Origin: Macrotis lagotis
Taxonomy: Eukaryota > Chordata > Mammalia > Peramelemorphia > Peramelidae
Length of the DNA stretch: 64,000 nt
NCBI RefSeq assembly: GCF_037893015.1
Contig: NC_133662.1
Coordinates: 273,789,214 to 273,853,213 of the forward strand
Direction of reading: 5' to 3'
The notes under the pieces were generated by a model. That model was given only the letters and a program-made list of their open reading frames with translations. It did no database searches and was not told where the DNA came from. Each line of letters opens with the position of its first letter. Position 1 is the first letter of the stretch. The position numbers were made by a program, and so were the translations under genes. This document shows positions 10,480 through 22,020 of this stretch, piece after piece.

Positions 10480-10985
10480 AGGACAAAGGAGAGGTCAAAG
10501 GACGGATCAAAGGAGAGGACGAGGGACATTTTGAGGGACAGTTTTGAGGGACAGGATGAGGGCTTGGTCGAGGGACAGTTTGAGGGACAGGTTGAGGGAC
10601 AGTTTGAGGGACAGGTCAAGGGCAAGTTTTGAGGGACAGGTCAAGGGACAGTTTGAGGGACAGTTTTGAGGGGCAGGTCGAGGGACAGGTCAAGGGACAG
10701 TTTTGAGGGACAGTTTGAGGGACAGGATGAGGGCCAGTTTGAGGGACACAGTTTGAGGGACAAGTCTAGGGAGAGTTTTAGGGGCAGGTCGAGGGACAGG
10801 TTGAGGGACAGTTTTGAGGGACAGGTCGAGGGACAGTTTTGAGGGACAGTTTGAGGGACAGGTCAAGGGACAGTTTTGAGGGACAGGTCGAGGGACAGGT
10901 AGAGGGACAGTTTTGTGGGACAGTATGAGGGACAGTTTGAAGGACAGGTTGAGGGACAGGATGAGGGGCCAGGTTGAAGTACAGA
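10480..10985. repeat. Minisatellite, ~11-12 bp unit
   Basis: About 500 bases of tandem GAGGGACAGTTT / GAGGGACAGGTC variants, roughly 40 or more copies. Two main variants (TTT or TTTT versus GGTC/GGTT) alternate in higher-order runs. One strand is strongly G-rich and C-poor. The repeat can be read as EGQ-F/EGQ-V tetrapeptides on plus and a PSNCPST-like string on minus, but frames shift with the T-number changes, so it is not a gene. Confidence 0.9.
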
Positions 10986-11399
10986 ACAAAGAGACAGGGC
11001 AGAGGAGGAGATCCTAGCTACTCTGCTTACCCTTCTTAACTACAGAAGCATCCATCTAGCCAACCCTAATACAGAGACCTTCCTGAAGAGAGAGATCCTA
11101 GCAGCATTGATCTGTAAGCAAACTGTGTAGCAGAAAAGCAAATGAGGGTCCTGGTTTCTCCTCTGGATATTGATCCTTTGGGGGGGGGGGAGACAAGATG
11201 AAAGATCCTCAGAGATGAGTCTGAGGAGCATGAGTTTCATTATGTATTCATCCATAGAAATGACTAACATACAGGCTCACATTGTCCCAGAAATATGTGG
11301 GGACGCTGTACTGGACATTACATTTTAAATGCCATGAAACTGCTATTACTCTAGGTTTTCCCCTAGGCATGTGCATGATACATATAAGATGGTCAATAA
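10986..11399. other. Unassigned sequence
   Basis: Nothing recognised except a G run (about 10 G) near 11180. Confidence 0.45.
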
Positions 11400-11464
11400 A
11401 CATTCATTTTATACTCTTGTATTTGAAACTTCGGCTCTTGTATTCAATTGAATAAAATTCATGA

Positions 11465-11605
11465 ACATTAATAATAGGTCTGGACTTGGAAGAGCAAGAT
11501 TCAGAGTATGTTTCCAGCATTTTTCACCTAAGTGACTTGGGGTAGTAACCTTTCTAGACCTCAATTTCCTCATCTGTAAAATGAGAGAGATTACTTTGCT
11601 GATCT
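11465..11605 (+). mobile_element. MIR SINE
   Basis: Sense MIR with TAAGTGACTTGGGGTAG and the well-kept core CTCAATTTCCTCATCTGTAA. Its paralogue in D1b is split at 28750-28835 and 29268-29340. Confidence 0.75.
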
Positions 11606-12189
11606 CATGTTCATTAAAATGATGCTCCCTCTTTGCCATGGTGTTGGACTTGGCATCTTTGTTGTATTTCACAAATCTAATGTTTATTTTGTTGATCTAG
11701 TTCTCAAAACAAGATATAAAAAAATTTTTAAACCCTGTTCTCTGTCCCTGGAAATCTGTAGTAAAAAAAGCAAACTACACTGCAGTGATAAGTCTTAGGA
11801 GACAAGTTAAACGCCTTTCTACGTTCATGTCTTTGCTAAGTAAAAACATCCATCTGAACCCATTCTCCTCTGGCTCCAAACACAGTACTCTCATCAATGA
11901 GGTCCCAGACAGATTATTCTAAAGAGGAAAATATAGAAGGCGTTTTCCTCCTGAACTTATGTGACATGAAAAGAAGTCTTTTACTTTGTATTTTTGTGAC
12001 ATCTATTGGCAATTAAGTACTGATAGAAATGATCATAGGGTCAAGAATTTTTTTTAAGGCTAATGTTCACCGGAGTTGTATAGAAATGAAAATAATGATT
12101 TTTTTTTCATAAGTAAAGGTATATCATCATATATGGATTATCTGAAACACCTGACAATTCTAGTAGCTGACATGATAAAATGCATGATA

Positions 12190-12625
12190 TTTAATTCTCC
12201 TTGTCCCCCCCACAGTTTCCATTCCTTTTGTTGTATCTCTATATTTTCATAGTTTTTTACTCTGTGTCATTTTTAAATTTACATGTTTTTTCTTTTTTAA
12301 AAATGTATTTATCCAGTGTTATTTGGTTAATTTTGAACATTCACTTTTGTAGTTTTCTCTCTCCTATTCTTCTTTCCTTCCACTATGAGAGTAAGTAATC
12401 TGACAAATTTATAGGATTTATACAGTTGTGTTACACATATTTTCACATTAGTCATATTGTGAATGAAGAATCAAAATAAAAGGAAAACTTGAAAAGGAAA
12501 AAGCAAAAAGCAAATTAAAATAGTGAAAATATTGTAATTTTATTTGTATCCAGTGTCTTTAAATCCACTTGATCATGGGTTTTATTCATTTACTAGGTTC
12601 TATTGTTTTGCTTTATGAATCTGCA
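12190..12625 (-). mobile_element. Old L1 3' end (antisense)
   Basis: The plus strand carries the complement of an L1 3' UTR, with GTAAGTAATCTGACAAATTT and ATTAGTCATATTGTGAATGA blocks matching those at 42540-42790. It is absent from the D1b paralogue. Confidence 0.6.
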
Positions 12626-12689
12626 GGTTTTGTCATTGAATTTTAAAAGTCTGACTTGGTTTATAAGTTTGATCTCTTTAACTTCTGGT

Positions 12690-12790
12690 GTCAATGACCA
12701 GGTAATAGTCATGTTTCTTTATATCCTGACCACATAGTGCAGGGCTTGAAACAAGGCATGTGTTTAATAAATGAGTATTGAATAAATATG
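12690..12790 (+). mobile_element. L2 LINE 3' end
   Basis: ACCACATAGTGCAGGGCTTG followed by TTTAATAAATGAGTATTGAAT is the L2 3'-end pattern. Short, old fragment. Confidence 0.5.
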
Positions 12791-12905
12791 TGTATGATAA
12801 ACAGAAATGAAAGTGTCGCATATATACATAGATGACTGACCAAAATCTGATGATTTAGCTATATGTTTATAATGTGGATATGAATAGTTAGTGTTTTTGA
12901 CGATG

Positions 12906-12931
12906 AGTGTGTGTGTGTGTGTGTGTGTGTG
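12906..12931. repeat. (GT)n microsatellite
   Basis: About 12 uninterrupted GT dinucleotides; potentially polymorphic. Confidence 0.95.
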
Positions 12932-12961
12932 ATAAGGTATTACAGAATTAAATTCTATATC

Positions 12962-13310
12962 TAAATGTCTTTGTTGTTGCTTAGTCATTCAGTTATATCC
13001 AACTTTTTGAGACCTCATGGGGTCATGCCAATATTATCCATAGGTTTTTCTTTGCAAAGATAATGAAATGCATTTCCATTTCCATTCACTTTACATAGCT
13101 GTATTCAGATGTGTAAATATCCTATTACATGTTTACAATGTTGATATGAATGAGTACATGCTATGCATAGTCTCACTTGATTATTCATTTTTTGTATTGC
13201 ATGAAATGTATACAATTGTCATCATTTTATAGACAGGCTAAGAAAAAAATCTTGCCTAGGGTCACAGCACAGAATGGATGAGGAAGACCTTTAAGAGTCC
13301 TTTCCTATTT
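12962..13310 (+). mobile_element. RTESINE (MAR4-like)
   Basis: The head GTTGCTTAGTCATTCAG..ATATCCAACTTTTTGAGACC is that of RTE-mobilised SINEs (cattle Bov-tA has a comparable head; marsupials have MAR4/RTESINE1). The tail CATCATTTTATAGACAGGC with CTAGGGTCACAGCAC lies about 110 b further on, with a non-matching stretch between. The same structure occurs at 29500-29820 in D1b. Confidence 0.65.
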
Positions 13311-13419
13311 TTCCAGAATGTTTGTAACTTAACCCTCTTCATGTTGCATCTGACGTAATGGCATTGTCCTCCTTCCTGGTTCTTTTTGTGACACTTCTAA
13401 AATTCCAACATTAAAAATG

Positions 13420-13705
13420 TCTGCAATATCATCATTTTGTAGCTTGATTTTCTGCCTTCTCTGGCATCTTTAAAATCCCACCTCTGCAAGAAACTTTTGT
13501 AGTCTCTCATTCTGGAAGTTCTCTTCTATTTTATTATCTCTGATTTATTCTGTGTTTTGTACTTAATGTTTGGGTTGTGTCCTTTCCATTAATCTTTGAG
13601 TTCCTTAAGGGAGGAGGCTATTTATTCATTTCTCTTTTTTCCAGTCCCCTGCCCTTAGAGCAGCGGTGCCAATGGACAATTGTCACTTAATGCTTACTGA
13701 CCTTT
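13420..13705 (+). mobile_element. L2 LINE 3' end
   Basis: Sense L2 end: AAATCCCACCTCTGCAAGAA, TTTGAGTTCCTTAAGGGAGG, TTCCAGTCCCCTGCCC and the terminal TTAATGCTTACTGACC. Shared with D1b (29930-30160). Confidence 0.6.
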
Positions 13706-13944
13706 TAAGTACAGTGTCAGATTGCCATTCTCTACTCCTTCCAGTTCCCTTACTGTTTTTAAATTTGAACTGTATTGAATTGAGAAGAACTTTCCTGAGG
13801 TTAGAAGGAAGTAGTAATGGAATCATTATCAGTGAAGAAAACAGACATATCTACCCAAACTATCTCCTTCCTTTTGCTAGGAGGAAAAAAATAGAAAGCC
13901 AGACAAGAACTACACAGAATATTGAAAACTCCCATTTAGCTTTT

Positions 13945-14116
13945 TTGTTCTTTTTTGTTGTTGTTGTTGTTTTTTTAAGTTTTGCAAGGCAATGGAGTTA
14001 AGTGCCTTGCCCAAGGCTACACAGCTAGGTAATTAAGTGTCAGGGGCTGGATTTGAATTCAGGTACTCCTGACTTCAGGGGAGGTACTCTATCTACTTTG
14101 CCACTTAGCCACACCT
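13945..14116 (-). mobile_element. tRNA-derived SINE (antisense)
   Basis: Complement of the WSINE1/Mar-like family: T-rich tail, TTGCAAGGCAATGGAGTTAA, CACAGCTAGGTAATTAAGTG, B-box complement GGATTTGAATTC, CTGACTTCAGG and TTTGCCACTTAGCC. It is private to D1a. Confidence 0.85.
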
Positions 14117-14440
14117 TCACATTTCTTCTTTATTGTATCTCTAATGTACTTTTCATATCCTTTATCAATTTACATGTGAGCAGGCCATCACACACTACAG
14201 AGATAGAAGGACCACTGAAAGACCCTGCTCTAGGCTTTATAGAAATTATGGGCAAAGCAGCTTTTCATCTCAGTCTGACCTCCACCTCTTCTAAACAAGA
14301 AGATGCTGCTTTATTTTCCTGACAGCCAGACTGTAAGGCATCACAAGTTTTAGTTGAGTATTGAAAATTTGTTTAGGTTAAGCTTTAATGAAAAAAAAGT
14401 ATAAGCATTGCCAGAAACAATAGTCACTGCATTTTTTCTT

Positions 14441-15350
14441 AAAACAATATTGTTTCAGTGTATATAGTATTATCTTGGTTCTGCTCATTTTTCTCATGAT
14501 TTTGTTCAAGTGTATCCATGTTTTTCTAAAATCTTCATGGTCACCATTATAGCACAGTAGTATTCGATCTCATTCATATACCACAACTTGTTCAACCATT
14601 CCTCATTTGACAGGCATCCCTGTGCTTTTCAGTTGTTTGATTCCACAAGAGTTTTTTACCCTTTTCCCCCTAATCATTTTAGGAAACAGACCTGACAGTA
14701 TTGTTGCTGAGTCAGAGGATATAAGTAGTTTAATAAATCCTTGGAAATTACTCCAGATTACTCTTTCCGAATGGTTGGATTGGTTCACAGTTCCACCAGT
14801 AGTGAATTATTTTTTCAATTATTCCACATCCCCTGCACCATTTGTCCCTTTTCCCTGTCAACATTTTAAGCAACACAATAGGTATACAATGACAGCTGAA
14901 GAGTGTTTTAATTTGCATTTCTCTAACCAGTGAATATTTAGAACAATTTTCATAAGACTATATAGTTTTTCAATTCCTTATTGGAAATCAGCTTATTTCC
15001 ATTGAGCATTGAATCCATTATAGAATGACTCCTTATAGAATTTATACAATTCTTTATTTCAGATGAGGCCTTTTTCTGAGAAACTGCCAATGAATTTTCT
15101 CTCAACTTTCTGCTTTCCTTCTGATCTTGGCATTATTTTTCCTAAACCCATTTAATTTAACGTCATTGAAATTCATTCTCCAACTTACACAGCTCCATCT
15201 CTTATAACTGCTGGTTAATACGTTCTGTGTCCTTCAAAGTTTCTTGTAATCTCTCTCTTTATATTGAAGTCATATATTCAATTTGATTTGATGTTGATAA
15301 TGCTGTAAGATATTGGGAGCTTCAACGTGTTCGTTTTTCCAACACTACAT
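14441..15350 (-). mobile_element. Old L1 fragment (antisense)
   Basis: Complement of an L1 ORF2 C-terminal region and tail: ATACCACAACTTGTTCAACC, GGTTCACAGTTCCACCAGTA, TTAATTTGCATTTCTCTAAC and TTTGATTTGATGTTGATAAT blocks in L1 order. Heavily decayed; no long frame remains. Confidence 0.7.
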
Positions 15351-15625
15351 ACTATTGTAAGAATGTAAATAGGCAATGGGCAGGAGAAGTAAGAGATTGG
15401 TAAAGGGGCCCAGGAAAGTGGAAAAACCAGGAATGAGCAGGACAAGAAATCTGGTGGAGAGTTCTACCTAGACTGTTTTCTGAGATTCTCCCAGTGATAG
15501 TGGTTTCACAAACCTATCAAGTTCAATCCTTTAATAGCCAATGATTGCATTTAAACCTGATGGATCATAAGAAGAAAAATGAGGGCACAGGGATTGTGAA
15601 AGGGGCACCCAAAAGTTGGCCCTTC
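15351..15625. other. Unassigned sequence
   Basis: Nothing recognised between the old L1 and the full-length L1. Confidence 0.5.
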
Positions 15626-15640
15626 AAAAGAGGAAAACTG
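15626..15640. repeat. Target-site duplication, left copy
   Basis: AAAAGAGGAAAACTG directly precedes the L1 5' end and matches 22394-22408 with one mismatch. Confidence 0.85.
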
Positions 15641-16410
15641 GACTTCCAGCCAAGATGGCGGAGAGAAGACAGGCACAGTTCTAAAGTCTCCTGATCTCTT
15701 CCCCATCTACCACATGTAACAAACCTCTTAAAAGAAATCCGACTCAAAAAACCCAGAAAGAAAAGCCAGAAGAAAGAACATCTACCTCAGGATTTGTCTC
15801 TAGCAGGAGCTGTGGCTGAATTTGGGCGGGTGAGTCTGGGCCCAGAGGGAAGATCAGCCTGGATCAACCAGACTAGCAGCTGAATTGGAACCGGGAGTCT
15901 GAGGGCCGGAGAGCCGGACCTGCTGGATCAGAGGTGGGGCTGGACTGCGGGGGCATGAGTCTGTGGGGGAACAGAGGCACTGGTATTGTAGCTGTCCCCT
16001 GGGAGATCCCGGACAGGGCTGGGGGGAGAATTCTGGAGCAGGGGAGCTGCAGACACCATCCCTGGGCTCCTATGGTCTGAGTCCCATTACAACTCAGACT
16101 TCTCCCCTAACAAACAAATGCAAACTACTTCTGCCTCAGGCCCAGGTGTGTGAGCAGAAGAACCAGCCCAGCTGAGGAATGACCTCAGGCCAGGGTAAAG
16201 CCCACCACTGATTGAAGGCAAAAGAATTCAATACCTCCAACTCCTCCCTTCAAGGAAAGGGAGAGGGCCTCAACCAAGGTCACAGACACTCCAGAGAAAG
16301 CAACCAGCACCTCCTACTGGCCATCCAGGGAAACCGCACTCAGTGAGTAAAGCCTTTAGCAATCCCAAGCCCCTGTGAACCAGCCCCTCCAAAACTCAGG
16401 TCTCGGCAAA
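15641..16410 (+). promoter_or_regulatory. L1 5' UTR (internal promoter region)
   Basis: A 770-b leader beginning with the L1 CAAGATGGCGG motif, which in other mammals is the YY1-binding class of element. It is unlike the GC-rich leader at 8705-9430 and 60598-61345, so the window holds two L1 5' UTR lineages. Promoter role is inferred from the family. Confidence 0.7.
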
Positions 16411-17422
16411 ATGAAGAAAGGTCAGCGGAAAGGTGGATCCATAGAAAAATTCTTGGAAGGGAAAGACACTAACTCAGAGAGACCTGGAACCTCTGAGGAG
16501 AATACAATCTGGTCTTCAGCACAGAAAGACTTCCTTGAAGAAATAAGGAAGGAGTTTAAAAATCAACTAGAAAATTTGGGGGAGACAATTCATACCTTGC
16601 AACAAGGAAACAAATCTCTCAGGTCTTCAAATGGGCAAATGCAAAAAAGAAATTAATTCTCTCAAAACCTCAATTGGTCAAATGGAAAGCTCTTTCAAAA
16701 GTAGAATTGACCAATTAGAAAAGGAGTTGCAAAAGGTTAATGAAGAAAACTCCCCCCCCCAAAAAAAAGAATGGAGTCTACAGAAACTAATGACTCTATG
16801 AGACAGCAAGAGTCAGTTAAACAAAATCAAAAAATATAAAAAATAGAAGCAAATGTAAAATACCTCATCAACAAAACCACTGACCTCAAGAATAGATCGA
16901 GGATGGGCAACCTGTAAAATTATAGGATTTCCTGAAAACATTGAAGAGAAAAAGAGCCTGGACTTAATATTACAGGATCTAGTGATGGAAAACTGCCCTG
17001 ATATCATGGAATCAGATGGCAAAGTAGTTATTGAAAGAGTACATCGATCCCCACCAGAAAAAGATCCTAAAATGAAAACACCAAGGAATGTTGTGGCCAA
17101 ACTGCAGAACTATCAGATAAAAGAGAAAATCCTGCAAGCAGCCAGAAAGAAACAATTTAAGTATCAAGGAGCCACAGTAAGGATCACGCAGGACCTGGCT
17201 GCATCAACTTTAAAGGATCAAAGGGCCTGGAATGAGATATTTTGAAGAGCATGGGAGCTTGGAATGCAGCCAAGAATCTACTTTCCTGCAAAGCTGAGCC
17301 TTCTCTTCCAGGGAAAAAGATGGGCATTTAACGAAATGGAAGAATTCCAAAAATTTGTGATGAAAAGACCAGAGCTAAACAGAAACTTTGGGCATTAAAC
17401 TGGAGGTTCAAGAGACACATGA
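16411..17422 (+). pseudogene. L1 ORF1 (nucleic-acid chaperone), broken
   Basis: The start ATG at 16411 gives MKKGQRKGGSIEKFLEGKD, matching the basic N-terminus of the ORF1 at 61346 (KQRKKRNTIEK). About 337 codons: basic N-terminus, coiled coil (about residues 45-150), an RRM-like domain (VIERVHRSPPEKDPK, PRNVVAKLQNYQIKEKIL) and the C-terminal domain (RKKQFKYQGATVRITQDL, FQGKRWAF). ORF1p binds L1 RNA as a trimer. The frame is lost in the coiled coil near 16650 and at a C/A run near 16752, with stops near 16838, 16916, 17243 and 17396, so the product cannot be made. Confidence 0.9.
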
Positions 17423-18210
17423 AAAAGTAAACAAAAAAGGGGGGGGTGGTAAAAGAAAAAAAAATTGCAATCCAGTAAGTTGAAACTGGCTATATCCCAG
17501 CATGGGGGTAAAAAAAAAGATTCTCATAAACCTTGAGAAATGTAACTCTAACAGAGAGAATACAGCTAGCCAGAAATGATGGACATTCATGACCTATCCA
17601 TGAGACTACTATCTAATAGGAGGTAACTGGCTTTAACCCCACTTGGGAGAAAGACTCTAATAACTCTCAGGAATTTTGATTCTATTCGATAGAATATACA
17701 GAACTAAAAGGGACAGACACTTAGAATTTTCTATGACTTAGATAGAATGATCTAAAAAAAACACCACTGCCCTAAAAAGGGGGACAGGAAAGAGATGGGA
17801 GGAGGGAGGGGATTGAATAGGGTAAATCTCATTACACTAAGAGGTACAAAAAACCTATGGTAATAGTGGAGAAGAAGGGAGCAGAGGGAAACACCTGAAT
17901 CATCTTCTCATCAGACTTGGCTTAAAGTCAACCTACACATACTCAGTTAACTTATAAAACATCTAACCTTTCAAGTATTAAAAGGGGAGAAGGGGAGGGG
18001 GGACAGAGAAAGGGAAGGGGAGTGGGGGAAATAAGGGGAAATAACAAAAGGAAGGGAAGGGAAAAGGGAAAAAGGGAAAGGGGAAAGAAAGGGGAGGGCA
18101 TGATATAGGAGGGCAAACACACTGAAGGGGGTGGTTTTCAGAAACAAAAAACTGGGGAATATGGATAAAAGTGGGGGAAAGGGGGAAAATGCAAACAGAG
18201 GGAAGATAGC
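17423..18210 (+). other. L1 inter-ORF spacer, polypurine
   Basis: About 790 b between ORF1 and ORF2, far longer than the roughly 60 b of human L1. 17985-18200 is almost pure purine with many GGGAAGGGAAAAGGG-type runs. The homologous spacer of the other L1 (56263-57030) has the same length and composition, so it is a property of the family. How ORF2 is translated across it is unknown here. Confidence 0.8.
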
Positions 18211-21200
18211 ATGGAGGGCAATAAAGAATTAGTAATCATAACCTTGAATGTGAATGGGATGAACTCTCCCTTAAAACATAAGCAAATAGCAGAGTGGATT
18301 AAAAACCAGAATCCTACAATATGCTGCCTACAAGAAACTCATTTGAAGCAGAGAGATACATATAAAGTAAAGGTAAAAGGCTGAAGCAAAATATATTTTT
18401 CTTCAGCTGAAGTAAAAATAGCAGGGGTAGCAATCCTTATATCAGACAAAGCAGCAGCAAAAATAGATAGCTTTAAAAGAGATAAAGAAGGAAACTTTAT
18501 CCTCCTAAAAGGTAGCATAGACAATAAAGTCATTTCAATATTGAATATATATGCACTCAGTGGGACAGCACCCAAATTCTTAGAGGAGAAGCTGAAAGAA
18601 TTACAGGAAGACATAGACAGCAAAACTCTACTAGTTGGAGACCTCAACCTCCCACTATCAGATCTAGATAAATCGAATCATAAACAAGAAAGAAATTAGG
18701 GAGGTAAATAGAGTGTTAGAAAAATTAGATATGGTAGACTTATGGAGGAAACTGAATGGGGATAGAAAGGAATATACCTTTTTCTCTGCAGTACATGGAA
18801 CTTATGCAAAAATTGACCATGTACTAGGACATAAAAACCTAATGATCAACTGCAGAAAGGCAGAAAAAATGAATACATCTTTCTCAGATCACAATACAAT
18901 AAAAGTCATATGAAATACTGAGTCAAGGAGATATAGACCCAGAACAAATTGGAAACTGAATAACCTCATTTTAAAAAATGAGTGGACCAAAAAACAAATT
19001 ATAGAAAGAATTAACCATTTTATCCTAGATAATGTTAATAATGAAACAACATGCCCAAACCTATGGGATTCATTCAAAGCAACTCTCAGGGGATATATTA
19101 TAGCTCTAAATGCTTATATGAATAAATTGGAGAAAGAGGAAATCAATGAACTAAACATGCAACTAAAAAAATTAGAGAAAGAACAAATCAAAAATCCCCA
19201 ATTAAATATCAAATTAGAAATTCTAAAAATTAAAGGAGAAATTAATAAAATTGAACGCAAAAAAACTATTGAATTAATAAATAAAACCAAAAGTTGGTAT
19301 TATGAAAAAAGCAATAAAATTGATAAACCTCTGGTTAATTTGATTAAAAAAAGAAAGAAGAAAACCAAATTGCTAGTATCATAAATGAAAAAGGTGAACT
19401 CACCACCAATGAGTAGGAAATTAAAGTAATAATTTGAAACTATTTTGCCCAACTCTATGCCAATAAATTTGATAATCTAAGTGAAATGGATGAATATTTA
19501 CAAAAATATAAGTTGCCCAGGTTAAATGAAAAAGAGATTAAATACCTAAACAACCCTATCTCAGAAAAAGAAATTCAGCAAGCCATTACTGAACTCCTTA
19601 AAAATAATCTCCAGGGCCTGATGGATTCACAAGTGAATTCTACCAAACATTTAAGGAACAATTGGTTCCAATCCTATATAAACTCTTTGGAAAAATAGGG
19701 AAAGATGGAACTCTGCCTAACTCTTTCTACAAAACCAATATGGTACTGTTACCTAAACCAGGAAGAGTTAAAACAGAGAAAGAAAATTATAGACCTATCT
19801 CCCTGATGAATATAGATGCAAAAATCCTAAATAAAATCTTATCAAAACGATTACAATAAGTCATCATTAGGATAATACATTATGATCAAGTAGGATTTAT
19901 TCCAGGAATGCAGGGTTGGTTCAATATTAGGAAAACTGTTAGTATACTCAATTATATCAACAACAAACCTATCAGGAATCACATGATCATATCAATAGAT
20001 GCTGTAAAAGCTTTTGACAAAATACAGCATCCATTCCTATTAAAAACACTAGAGAGTGTAGGAATAAATGGACTGTTCCTTAAAATAATTAGCAGTATCT
20101 ATCTGAAACCATCAACAAGCATTATATTCAATGGGGAGAGGCTAGAGCCATTCCCAATAAGATCAGGGGTGAAACAAGCATGCCCATTATCACCAGTACT
20201 ATTTAATATTGTATTAGAAATGTTAGCATCAGCAATTAGAGAAGAAAAAGAAATTTAAGGAATTAGAATTGGGAAGGAAGGGACAAAACTCTCACTCTTT
20301 GCAGATGACATGATGGTCTACCTAGAGAATCCCAAGAAATCATCTAAAAAACTACTGGAAACAATTAGCAATTTTAGCAAAGTTGCAGGTTATAAAATAA
20401 ACCCTCATAAATCCTCAACTTTTCTATATATGTCTAGCAAGAAACAGCAGGAAGAGCTAGAAAGAGAAATCCCATTCAAAGTAACCTCAGACAATATAAA
20501 ATATTTGGGAGTCTATTTGCCAAGACAGACTCACAACCTTTTTGAAAACAATTATAAAACACTTCTCACACAAATTAAATTAGATTTAAATAACTGGGCA
20601 AATATCAACTTCTCATGGATAGGTAAAGCTAATATAATAAAAATGACAATTCTACCAAAACTAAACTATCTGTTTAGTGCCCTACCAATCAAAATTCCAA
20701 AAAAATTACTTTAACGAGTTAGAAAAAATTGTAAGTAAATTCATATGGAGAAATAAAAAGTCAAGAATTGCCAGGAGCTTAATGAAAAAAAGTGCAAAAG
20801 AAGGTGGCTTAGCCCTATCCGATCTAAAATTATATTATAAAGCATCATTCATCAAAACTGTTTGGTATTGGCTAAGAAATAGAGTGGTGGACCAGTGGAA
20901 TAGACTACGTATAAAAGCAGGAGATGATTATAGTAAGCTGCTGTTTGATAAACCCAAAGAGTCTGGCCATTGGCATAAAAACTCCCTCTTTGATAAAAAT
21001 TGATGGGAAAATTGGAAGTCAATATGGAAGAAACTTAGATTAGACCAACACCTCACACCCTTTACCAAGATAAGATCCAAATGGTTACAGGACATAGCGA
21101 TAAAAAACAATACTATAGGCAAATTAGAATATCAAGGACTAGTCTACCTGTCAGATCTGTGGAAAGGGGAACAGTTTATGACTAAGGAAGAGTTGGAGAA

Positions 21201-22020
21201 CATCACCAAAATCCAGTTAGATGATTTCGATTACATTAAATTAAAAAGTTTTTGCACAGATAAAACCAATGTAACCAAGATCAAAAGAAATGTAGTAAAT
21301 TGGGAAACAATCTTTACAACTAATGATTCTGACAAAGGACTCATTTCTAAAATATAGAGAGAACTGAGTCATATTTTTAAAACAAAAAGTCACTCCCCAA
21401 TTGACAAATGGTCAAAGGATATACAAAGGCAATTTACAGATGAGGAGATCAAAGTAATCTATAGCCATATGAAAAAATGCTCTAAATCATTAATTATTAG
21501 AGAAATGCAAATTAAAGCTTCTCTGAGGTATCACCTCACACCTCTCAGATTGGCCAGTATGACCAGGAAGGATAATGATCATTGTTGGAAAGGATGTGGG
21601 AAATCTGGGACAGTATTACACTGTTGGTGGAGCTGTGAACTCATCCAACCCTTCTGGAGAGCTATTTGGAACTATGCCCAAAGGGCAATAAAAATGTGCA
21701 TACCCTTTGACCCAGTAATACCACTACTGGGTCTATACCCTGAAGAGATGAAGAAAAAGGGTAAAATCATTGCTTGTACAAAAATATTTATAGCAGCCCT
21801 GTTTGTGGTGGCAAAGAATTGGAAATCCAATAAATGTCCTTCAATTGGGGAATGGCTTAGCAAACTGTGGTATATGTATGTCATGGAACACTATTGTTCT
21901 ATTAGAAACCAGGAGGGACAGGATTTCAGGGAAACCTGGAGGGATTTGCATGAACTGATGCTGAATGAGATGAGCAGAACCAGAAAAACACCATACACCC
22001 TAACAGCAACATGGGAGTGA
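18211..22020 (+). pseudogene. L1 ORF2 (endonuclease/reverse transcriptase), broken
   Basis: The start ATG gives MEGNKELVIITLNVNGMNSP. In order: APE-type endonuclease (LQETHL near 18335, LLVGDLNLPLSD near 18635, KIDHVLGHKN near 18812, SDHNTIKV near 18886), reverse transcriptase with the FADDMMVY catalytic box near 20300 and [15 protein letters not shown] near 20165, and a cysteine-rich C-terminus (CWKGCGKSGTVLHCWWSCE near 21583). It ends TATWE-stop at 22020, for about 1270 codons of the original, the usual size. At least four frame changes and several stops (for example near 18384, 19858, 20257, 20712, 21003, 21357) disable it. Confidence 0.92.

Larger units (their letters stand above)
11400..14440 (+). 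repeat. Segmental duplication D1, copy a
   Basis: Collinear with 28700-30650. Shared anchors in order: TTGTATTCAATTGAAT near 11439, a MIR, an RTESINE, GAGGAAGACCTTTAAGAGTC near 13280, an L2 end with CAGTCCCCTGCCCTTAGAG near 13644, and GTGAGCAGGCCAT near 14176 to AGTCACTGCATTT near 14423. Copy a is longer because of private insertions: an L1 end (12190-12625), and a SINE (13945-14116). Confidence 0.75.

Noticed and set aside
10480-10985. CRISPR-like array
   Set aside because: Units are contiguous 11-12-b tandem repeats without unique spacers, in an animal genome.
10360-10989. Repeat protein with EGQF/EGQV or PSNCPST units
   Set aside because: A by-product of the 12-bp minisatellite. The frame changes with T-number variants and no flanking coding sequence exists.
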